Part shown: positions 1-5,256 of the stretch, piece after piece
Layout: each line of letters begins with the position of its first letter
Position numbering within the stretch: the stretch's first letter is position 1
NCBI GenBank assembly: GCA_046074645.1
Contig: JBJTOP010000013.1
Span: 1 to 10,243 of the forward strand
Length of the DNA: 10,243 bases
Origin: SXXK01 sp046074645
Lineage (GTDB): Bacteria > Planctomycetota > Planctomycetia > Planctomycetales > Planctomycetaceae
Direction of reading: 5' to 3'
Notes under the pieces: generated by a model
What the model saw: the letters and a program-made list of their open reading frames with translations, nothing else
The model's database searches: none
What the model was told of the DNA's origin: nothing
Translations under genes and position numbers: made by a program

Positions 1-15
1 CTCGATACGGCCCTG

Positions 16-614
16 AGGTGCATGGCACCTGTTGTGGGGCACCTGTTGCGAAAATCCCAGAGATTTTATTGGCATGCGCATCATTTTGTGCGGCACCGGG
101 GACAGTCCCCGCGGACACGGCGGAAGCCGTGCAACAGCGGCGGTTGGCCGGGCGGCAGAATCGTCAAAAACCGAAGAGTCCCCAGAAACCGCAACGACTG
201 CGCCGTTGCCGGGGACAGTCCCGGCAGTCGCAGACACAGGGGAAATGAATTGGCCGTGGCCGGCGAAAAGGGGCTCGTTACTGCCCAAAGGTGCATGGCA
301 CCTGCAGCGACAAAGGTGCATGGCACCTTTTGCGAAAATCCCAAAGATTTTATTGGTATCCGCATCATTTGGTGCGGCACCGGGGTCAGTCCCCGCGGAC
401 ACGGCGGAAGCTGTGCAACAGCGGTGGTTGGCCGGGCGGTAGAATCGTCAAAAACCGAAGAGTCCCCAGAAACCGCAACGACTGCGCCTTTGCCGGGGAC
501 AGTCTCCGCAGTCGCAGACACAGGGGAAATGAAATGGCCGTGGCCGGCAAAAAGGGCTCGTTACGGCCCAAAGGTGCATGGCACCTGCAACGACGGTGGC
601 ACCTGCAACGACGG
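16..614. repeat. Near-tandem duplication of a ~264-bp hairpin-rich unit
   Basis: Two copies of a ~264-bp unit lie at 48-311 and 332-594. Aligned by eye they differ at about 16 positions including one single-base indel, so they are roughly 94% identical. A 15-nt hairpin motif (AGGTGC, ATG loop, GCACCT) occurs four times, at 16-30, 289-303, 314-328 and 572-586, so it borders each unit. Inside each unit are GGGGAC-A-GTCCCC type palindromes: 97-111 is a perfect 7-bp stem, while those near 211-222, 381-395 and 494-506 are slightly degraded. All plus and minus frames through the unit give low-complexity, Arg/Pro-rich translations that look non-coding. The layout resembles REP/BIME-like intergenic repeats; the family name is inference. 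Confidence 0.85.
579..614. repeat. Perfect 2 x 18-bp tandem repeat
   Basis: The 18-mer at 579-596, beginning TGGCACCTGC, is repeated exactly at 597-614. It overlaps the right-hand GCACCT hairpin half and marks the end of the second large unit. Confidence 0.85.
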
Positions 615-835
615 CACTTTTCGTCCACTCCACCGTGACAAGTCGTGCGGGGGATGTTAATACCCCGGTAACGGTTCGCGCCAACGCCGCCAGAACCGCA
701 TCAGGAACGCACCAAATCCTGACCGGCCGATTGACATCGACTGCACGCCACACTGCGTTTTTGTGACTCAATCCAGCCGCCGCATGTCAACTGGCAGGCA
801 GCACTGAAAACATCCCAATTTGCCTGGATTCATAT
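615..835. other. Gene-free spacer, possible gene remnant on minus strand
   Basis: No gene I can support lies here. The minus strand from 771 down to about 620 stays open with G/C-rich third positions and reads MSHKNAVWRAVDVNRPVRIW and onward, but it runs straight into the repeat array and resembles no family I know. It could be the 5' end of a decayed gene interrupted by the repeats, or chance. Confidence 0.3.
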
Positions 836-994
836 CGTTTCGTCATCCCAGCTTCGCCGTCCCGGCACCCCCTCTTGCCAGAAAGTCAAGGCCATTGGGC
901 TCCCGCCCAATGGCCTTGACTTTCTGGCGGAAACAGCATCTGGCTCGCCTCTCCCCGGACCGGCGAGAGGGGCAGGGGGTGGGATGACGAAACG
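836..994. repeat. Nested fold-back element (MITE-like)
   Basis: The outer arms are a perfect 15-bp inverted repeat, 836-850 (CGTTTCGTCATCCCA) with 980-994. Inside lies a perfect 24-bp inverted repeat, 877-900 with 905-928, separated by only 4 nt (TCCC). A third hairpin, 948-970, pairs CCTCTC with GAGAGG around CCGGACCGG and belongs to the same family as the palindromes near 9829 and 9981. No target-site duplication is evident next to the outer arms and no transposase lies nearby. A non-autonomous mobile element or a composite of nested REP-like repeats would both fit. Confidence 0.8.
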
Positions 995-1075
995 GTGTTA
1001 AGGAAACTTGAGATCGTCTCTCGGATTTGATGCAGACGCGCTGGCGGGCATCTTGCTTTCGCAACTCTTACCTCA

Positions 1076-1148
1076 CGCAAAGGCGCCAAGGCGCAAAGCT
1101 GGAAATGTTGGAAATTTGAACCTCTTGTCCTTCCTTTGCGCCTTTGCG
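1076..1148. repeat. Inverted repeat with GGCGC/AAAGG arms
   Basis: The arm at 1076-1091 (CGCAAAGGCGCCAAGG) pairs with 1133-1148 at 15 of 16 positions around a ~41-nt loop. Arms of this CGCAAAGGCGCAAAG type recur between genes in many environmental bacterial genomes. No coding frame crosses it convincingly. Confidence 0.7.
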
Positions 1149-1237
1149 AGAGACCAACAGTTCTGTCACCACCCGGCAGCGGAAGAGACGTCAACTGACA
1201 GGAAGAGCGAAGTACTCCAGCTCTCCCATTCTCGCGC

Positions 1238-1290
1238 CGTTTCACCGTCCGAGGCAGGGGGTGAGGGGTGAAACGCCCCTGCCACGCGCG
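1238..1290. repeat. Hairpin and 33-bp dispersed repeat (copy 1)
   Basis: A 9-bp inverted repeat (CGTTTCACC, 1238-1246, with 1267-1275) overlaps a 33-bp segment, 1257-1289. That segment is the exact reverse complement of 9947-9979 at the other end of the window. The region lies downstream of the 1397-1900 gene but has no U-run typical of an intrinsic terminator. Confidence 0.8.
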
Positions 1291-1396
1291 TAAACCTGCC
1301 GATTCCTGCAGCAACGAACGTGCTGTTTCCGATCCTCCACTTCCCCTGATTTCCAGTTCGCTTTTGCAACTCACGATATTCTTGCCGTGCGAGTGC

Positions 1397-1900
1397 TTAT
1401 GAACTGCTTTTTCCTTTCGCTGACCGAACCATCTCAGACATGATTCTGGCAGTACAGCTGTCGCACCGATAGCCGCTGGTACTGAATGAAAAAGAGCTGT
1501 CGCCCAGCACGATGACCTTGCCGCAGTCGGCACATTTCGTCGGCTCGAAGGCTGGCGGATCTGGCAAGGCCTCGAAGTTGTATTCGTTCGTCCCAAAATA
1601 CACGTACATCTCGATGTTCATGCCTTCTCGGCACTGCGTGCAATTTTTCCAGTCGCCGGCGTGCTCTTCATTGCTATGCAAGCCGCAAAGGGTGTACCTG
1701 CGGTGGTTACGGCTGCAGCTATTGTGTGCGAAGGAGAACATGACATACTCGTCCTCGTCGTTGCAGATCCAGTTTCCGCAGCACTCTGTCTTAACCAGGT
1801 TTTCAGTCGCTCCGCAGAGACCACACCGTCGCGCGGCTTCTTTGGTCCGTGGCCTCGCTGCCTTTGGTTTCGACGGTTTGCTGGCTTTCTTCCGGGGCAT
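1397..1900 (-). CDS. Small Cys-rich, zinc-binding-type conserved hypothetical protein
   Basis: This 167-aa soluble protein opens with a basic Lys/Pro/Ala tail (residues 1-24). A Cys/His-rich body follows: CGLC at 26-29, Cys40, Cys41 and Cys46, Cys62, Cys72, His75 and His80, CTQC at 87-90, CADC at 123-126 and CDSC at 146-149. Four CxxC knuckles plus spaced His residues suggest two or more structural zinc sites; the final pair (123-126 with 146-149) looks like a zinc ribbon. From memory the block with CCGNWIC and YFGTNEYNFE matches an uncharacterised family conserved across bacteria; I know no assigned function. The ATG at 1900 is preferred because the MPRKKASK start fits the basic tail. An in-frame GTG at 1957 would add 19 unremarkable residues. 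No strong Shine-Dalgarno is seen. It is separated from the upstream rhodanese by 321 bp, so joint transcription is uncertain. Confidence 0.8.
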   Translation of the reverse strand: MPRKKASKPSKPKAARPRTKEAARRCGLCGATENLVKTECCGNWICNDEDEYVMFSFAHNSCSRNHRRYTLCGLHSNEEHAGDWKNCTQCREGMNIEMYVYFGTNEYNFEALPDPPAFEPTKCADCGKVIVLGDSSFSFSTSGYRCDSCTARIMSEMVRSAKGKSSS

Positions 1901-2221
1901 AGCGGCAACTTTCGTGCTGAATCCGTGATAATGTGACAACGTCTGCGCTGACTTCACGCAGTTTCAGGTCGCAGACGCGGTAAAGGCAAGTCATCAGGCA
2001 CGCTGTCATTCCGACGGCGTGAGCCTGTTCCAGTGAAGCTTGTGCTGCAGAACATCCCTGGCAATTCCCGCTCTGCTGTGGTTGCAGTTCATCGACTTGT
2101 TGAGAAATGGTGTGGGTCACAGGGATCTTAGGGGCCACTGGAACACAGGGCGAGAAAATTTTGTTGGTTTCCAGCCTCGCAGCCTGCGGGCAAATGGCCC
2201 TGCCAGCTTCGCCACAGCGTA
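1901..2221. other. Gap between the rhodanese and zinc-protein genes
   Basis: This is 321 bp without a gene I can support. A minus-strand frame stays open through it with several Cys residues (MTACLMTCLYRVCDLK and onward, from about 2007). It continues out of frame inside both neighbours, so it is most likely a chance opening. No clear terminator hairpin or promoter was found. Confidence 0.4.
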
Positions 2222-2803
2222 TTACGTACCGCCGCAGCTTCCGGTGCAGGTGCCGCAGCCAGTGGGCAGCCCAGGCACATTGTTGCGGTTCCATGGGAAA
2301 CGCGCGAAGAGGGTTCCCAGCGAACGGTTGTTGGTCCATGCGGACCAGGCCATAGCAAGTCCGGTCAGGACAGGCAGCAGGCAAAGCCACGGGAGGAACC
2401 AGGCGGCCAGCGAACTGGAGGCGACAGCGAGTCCCGTGGTCAGTCGGATTTGCCGTTCGATGGACATGCTGCGGCGGATACCGCGGTTGACCGGCAGTCC
2501 TGCGGCCTGCCACGCCTGCGTTCCACCGTCAATGCAGATGACGTTGGAATATCCGGCCTGCTCGAACAGACGACTGGCCTGAAGAGACCGGGATCCGCTG
2601 CGGCAGATGAGATAGAGCGGTTCATGCTGTCGCTCACCGCGGGATTCCATGATGGCCTGTGGGTTGAGCCCATCCAGTGGCATCAGCAGAGCACCAACGG
2701 CGTGCAGTTCATAGAACTCCGTCGGCGATCGCACATCGATCAGGTCAAAGCCACCGCGCTGACTGAGCGGTCGAAACTCTTCAATGCTGATTTGGCCTGC
2801 CAT
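2222..2803 (-). CDS. Rhodanese-like sulfurtransferase with DUF2892 membrane domain
   Basis: This 193-aa protein has two domains. Residues 1-106 form a single rhodanese domain: IDVRSPTEF at 22-30, then the active-site loop CRSGSR at 67-72 with the persulfide-forming Cys67, then IDGGTQAW at 91-98. Residues about 112-172 match DUF2892 (SIERQIRLTTG at the start, FARFPWN at the end) and contain one or two membrane-spanning stretches around 122-156. The rhodanese domain is therefore probably tethered at the inner face of the cytoplasmic membrane. The tail adds three cysteines (183, 186, 190) that may bind metal or carry sulfur. Rhodaneses transfer sulfane sulfur to thiol acceptors or detoxify reactive sulfur. 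The ATG at 2803 is fixed by an AGGAG 7 nt upstream. It lies 36 bp downstream of cysH on the same strand, so a sulfur-assimilation or sulfur-relay role is a fair inference. Confidence 0.9.
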   Translation of the reverse strand: MAGQISIEEFRPLSQRGGFDLIDVRSPTEFYELHAVGALLMPLDGLNPQAIMESRGERQHEPLYLICRSGSRSLQASRLFEQAGYSNVICIDGGTQAWQAAGLPVNRGIRRSMSIERQIRLTTGLAVASSSLAAWFLPWLCLLPVLTGLAMAWSAWTNNRSLGTLFARFPWNRNNVPGLPTGCGTCTGSCGGT

Positions 2804-2810
2804 TCGGGGG

Positions 2811-2815
2811 CTCCT
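2811..2815 (-). promoter_or_regulatory. Ribosome binding site of the rhodanese gene
   Basis: The minus strand reads AGGAG here, 7 nt before the ATG at 2803. It supports that start and independent translation within the cysH-rhodanese unit. Confidence 0.8.
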
Positions 2816-2839
2816 GAAACATCCCGCAGGACGTGGTTA

Positions 2840-3631
2840 TCAGATCATAAAGTCGGCGGATCTGCCGAGAATGCGGTCGATGAGTTCCTGAGGGAAGTCC
2901 ACGGCAGGAGCACGATCGGGATCCATGTCGGTTGGATTGATGCCGCAGTAAACGCTCCAGGGCCCCAGATGTCGCCAGCGACCGGCGCGCTTCGGTTCAC
3001 CTGGAAGAACCGGTGTGGTGCAGCGATTGCAGCCGATGGTCGAGAATCCCTGTTTGTGGAGCGGATTCAGAATTACACTGTGTTCGGAAATGTAGGCTTC
3101 CAGTTGTTCATCCGTGACGTTTGCCAGCACGTTGATTCGCAGCAGGTTGAGCCGAGTATCGACGGCCAAAACGGGACACACACCCCGCCGGCCACCGTCC
3201 GCTCGACGCAGACTGCCGATCAACGCATCGTATTCGCCACGAACCGCATCCAGTGGTTCGCTTTTGCGCATTTCACAGCACTGCTTCTGGCCATCCGGTG
3301 TCAGATAAAGAATACCGAAACGCTCCGTCTGCTCCTGCATGGTCATTGCCGGAGTCAGCGTACGAATCTGCAGTCCGTACTCCCGGATCAGCCGGTCCCG
3401 CGTTTCCAGCGTTTCCTGGAAGAGCACTCCAGTGTCCACAAACACCACCGACATGGGCACGGGAATGCGACTGATCATGTGGCAGATCACATTACCCGAT
3501 TCCTGCATCGATGTCATGGCGGCCAGACGTGAGCCGAAGATTTCGTGTGCCCACGCCAGCAGTTCCTGGGGGCTGCGATCGTCGAAGGTTTTGTTCAGAG
3601 CGGCCAGATCGGCCTGGCTGAGTCGAGCCAT
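2840..3631 (-). CDS. cysH: Phosphoadenylyl/adenylyl-sulfate reductase (CysH family)
   Basis: This 263-aa cytoplasmic enzyme should reduce activated sulfate (APS or PAPS) to sulfite in assimilatory sulfate reduction. Visible family signatures are an N-terminal nucleotide-binding region around SMQESGNVI (41-49), FVDTGVLFQET (64-74), and KQCCEMRKSEPL (116-127) carrying Cys118-Cys119. Further on are GCNRCTTPV (200-208) with Cys201 and Cys204, RAGRW (215-219), and a late Cys229. The CC plus CxxC set is the 4Fe-4S ligand pattern that usually marks APS-using enzymes. The normal catalytic end motif ECGLH reads YCGIN here, so the catalytic Cys is kept but its neighbours are changed. The ATG at 3631 (MARLSQADL) gives a normal family length; its Shine-Dalgarno is weak. 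The frame is open upstream to 3928, but that part has no family resemblance. It is the first gene of a probable pair with the downstream rhodanese. Confidence 0.9.
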   Translation of the reverse strand: MARLSQADLAALNKTFDDRSPQELLAWAHEIFGSRLAAMTSMQESGNVICHMISRIPVPMSVVFVDTGVLFQETLETRDRLIREYGLQIRTLTPAMTMQEQTERFGILYLTPDGQKQCCEMRKSEPLDAVRGEYDALIGSLRRADGGRRGVCPVLAVDTRLNLLRINVLANVTDEQLEAYISEHSVILNPLHKQGFSTIGCNRCTTPVLPGEPKRAGRWRHLGPWSVYCGINPTDMDPDRAPAVDFPQELIDRILGRSADFMI

Positions 3632-3859
3632 GGACAGGTCCAGAAAAAACAGAGACGGAGTGTTCGGACAACCAGGTCGCCGCCGGCTTCCCCGGAACAG
3701 ATCACCCAGGAATTCCCACTCACTCGCGACGGTTTGCTCACGTGAAATCAGGAAAAAAACTGGATTTTTTGACTTTTTCAGGTCTCTGAGGCAGCTGATT
3801 CCCCGATTAAAAAGATGATAGCGAGTTGACATTTTTCGAAAAAGACTGCGCGTTGGATG

Positions 3860-3889
3860 TTGCTTGTTTCCCAAAAACATCGATATATT
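3860..3889 (+). promoter_or_regulatory. Possible sigma70-type promoter for the DUF1501 gene
   Basis: A TTGCTT (3860-3865) and a TATATT (3884-3889) are separated by 18 nt, about 58 nt before the DUF1501 start codon. The -10 match is good and the -35 moderate. Planctomycete promoters are poorly defined, so this is tentative. Confidence 0.3.
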
Positions 3890-3935
3890 CAGGTTGTTTG
3901 TAGTCTTCCCACCCTCCCCCTCCCTCACTCCTTAC

Positions 3936-3939
3936 CGGA
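3936..3939 (+). promoter_or_regulatory. Ribosome binding site of the DUF1501 gene
   Basis: GGAG lies 7 nt before the ATG at 3947. It decides this start over the in-frame ATG at 3857, whose extra 30 residues precede the Tat signal and look like translated leader. Confidence 0.7.
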
Positions 3940-3946
3940 GCCTGCC

Positions 3947-5251
3947 ATGCTCGACCTGATGCTTGGAAACTCACACAAAAACTGCGAAGGGACTTCGCGT
4001 CGCAACTTTCTCCGCGTGGGCGGGTTGGGAATGGGAAGTCTGTCGCTCGCCGGACTGCTCCAGCAAAAAGCTCAGGCTGCAGCCAAAGGCAAAAGCGGCA
4101 GCGACAAGTCCGTGATCTGGCTCTGGCTCAGCGGTGGCCCGACCCACGTCGAAACATTCGACCCCAAAATGACGGCCCCCGCCGAATACCGCAGTGTCAC
4201 CGGCGAAGTACAGACCGTTGTCCCCGGTATCACCTACGGCGGCAACTTTGAAAAAATGGCCGCAGTCGCCGACCGCATCTCCGTGGTTCGCTCGTTTGCC
4301 CACACCAACAGCGGGCACTCCGGCGGTACGCACTATGTCATGACCGGTTACGACAATCGCCTCGCAGACAATGGTGGCAACCCCGATCGCCCGTTCCTCG
4401 GCTCCATCGTCTCCCGCATCCGCGGCACCAACCATCCGGAAACCGGCATCCCAACCTATGTTCGCATGGGTGGCATCTATGCCGACGGTCCCTCTTTCCT
4501 CGGAACCGCCTTCGGCCCCTTCGACCCCGCCGGTGAAGCTCGCCGAAATATGGCCCTCGCCGTCGATCAGCAGCGACTCTCCAATCGCCGCACCATGCTC
4601 GACGGAATCGATACGCTCCGACGCGATATCGACCGCAAAGGACTCATGGAAGGTCTTGATTCGTTCGAACAGCAGGCCTTCAATCTCATCCTCAGCCGCT
4701 CCCAGCAGGCCTTCGACCTCAAATTCGAAGACCCACGCGTCGTTGATCGCTACGGCAAGGGACTCGGCGAACAAATGCTCCTCGCCCGCCGACTCTGCGA
4801 AGCAGGCTGCGGCTTCGTCACCATCAACTATGGTGGCTGGGACATGCACAGCGGTATCAAGCAGGCCATGGATCAGCGCGGTCCCGAAGTCGACCGAGCC
4901 GTCGCGGCGCTCATCGAAGACCTCGATCAACGCGGAATGCTCGACAACGTGCTCCTCGTCATCAGCGGCGAATTCGGCCGGACTCCGAAAATCAACGGTT
5001 CCGGCGGTCGCGATCACTGGGCACCACTCAGCACCCTCGCCCTCGCTGGCGGTGGCCTCCGTATGGGCCAGGTCGTCGGAGAATCAGCCGAAAAGGTCGA
5101 TGTCCCCAAAACCACCCCAATCACGCCACAGGACCTCATGGCTACCGTGTTCCACGTGCTCGACTTCGATCGACGCGTCCAGTTCACCAACCAGTCCGGA
5201 CGCCCCACCTACATGATCGAAAACGGTCGCCCCATCGAAGAACTGGTCTGA
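3947..5251 (+). CDS. DUF1501 domain protein, Tat-exported
   Basis: This 434-aa protein opens with a twin-arginine export signal: SRRNFL at 17-22, then a hydrophobic stretch (LGMGSLSLAGLL) and AQAAA near 42-46 as a likely cleavage region. It should reach the periplasmic side folded. The rest is a DUF1501 domain, a family related in fold to alkaline phosphatase/sulfatase proteins: WLWLSGGPTHVETFDPK near 58-74, SGHSGGTHYVMTGY near 122-135, INYGGWDMHS and the late GEFGRTP and GRDHW motifs. DUF1501 genes are highly expanded in planctomycetes, where they usually neighbour DUF1549/DUF1553 cytochrome-type genes. Here the gene stands alone and no such partner is in the window. Substrate and reaction are unknown. 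The long antisense opening over this gene is a codon-bias shadow. Confidence 0.93.
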   Translation: MLDLMLGNSHKNCEGTSRRNFLRVGGLGMGSLSLAGLLQQKAQAAAKGKSGSDKSVIWLWLSGGPTHVETFDPKMTAPAEYRSVTGEVQTVVPGITYGGNFEKMAAVADRISVVRSFAHTNSGHSGGTHYVMTGYDNRLADNGGNPDRPFLGSIVSRIRGTNHPETGIPTYVRMGGIYADGPSFLGTAFGPFDPAGEARRNMALAVDQQRLSNRRTMLDGIDTLRRDIDRKGLMEGLDSFEQQAFNLILSRSQQAFDLKFEDPRVVDRYGKGLGEQMLLARRLCEAGCGFVTINYGGWDMHSGIKQAMDQRGPEVDRAVAALIEDLDQRGMLDNVLLVISGEFGRTPKINGSGGRDHWAPLSTLALAGGGLRMGQVVGESAEKVDVPKTTPITPQDLMATVFHVLDFDRRVQFTNQSGRPTYMIENGRPIEELV

Positions 5252-5256
5252 AAAGC

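Larger units (their letters stand above)
3632..3946. promoter_or_regulatory. Divergent intergenic region between cysH and the DUF1501 gene
   Basis: This 315-bp spacer must hold the start signals for both divergent genes. It is more A/T-rich than the surroundings at about 3750-3850 and 3870-3900. A possible plus-strand promoter is listed separately. I recognise no riboswitch or clear operator. Confidence 0.5.

Noticed and set aside
22..660. Plus-strand 212-aa opening across the left repeats
   Set aside because: It translates the duplicated repeat unit twice, is Arg/Pro/Gly-rich and has no family resemblance; the opening follows from the repeat's GC content.
1..660. CRISPR array in the repeat-rich left end
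   Set aside because: There are only two long, near-identical units with no short regular repeats or unique spacers, and no cas genes in the window.
886..1596. Minus-strand 236-aa opening
   Set aside because: It runs through the fold-back element and several inverted repeats and overlaps the 1397-1900 gene in another frame.
1803..2513. Minus-strand 236-aa opening bridging two genes
   Set aside because: It overlaps the rhodanese gene and the zinc-protein gene out of frame; only its middle lies in the gap and it resembles nothing known.
2450..3532. Plus-strand 360-aa opening antisense to rhodanese and cysH
   Set aside because: It is antisense to two well-recognised genes and is explained by their codon bias.
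3826..3831. TTGACA as a -35 box for the DUF1501 gene
   Set aside because: No acceptable -10 hexamer follows at 16-18 nt; the TTGCTT/TATATT pair further downstream fits better.
3971..5017. Minus-strand 348-aa opening antisense to the DUF1501 gene
   Set aside because: It mirrors the DUF1501 frame, with an Ala/Glu/Val/Asp-rich composition typical of antisense shadows.
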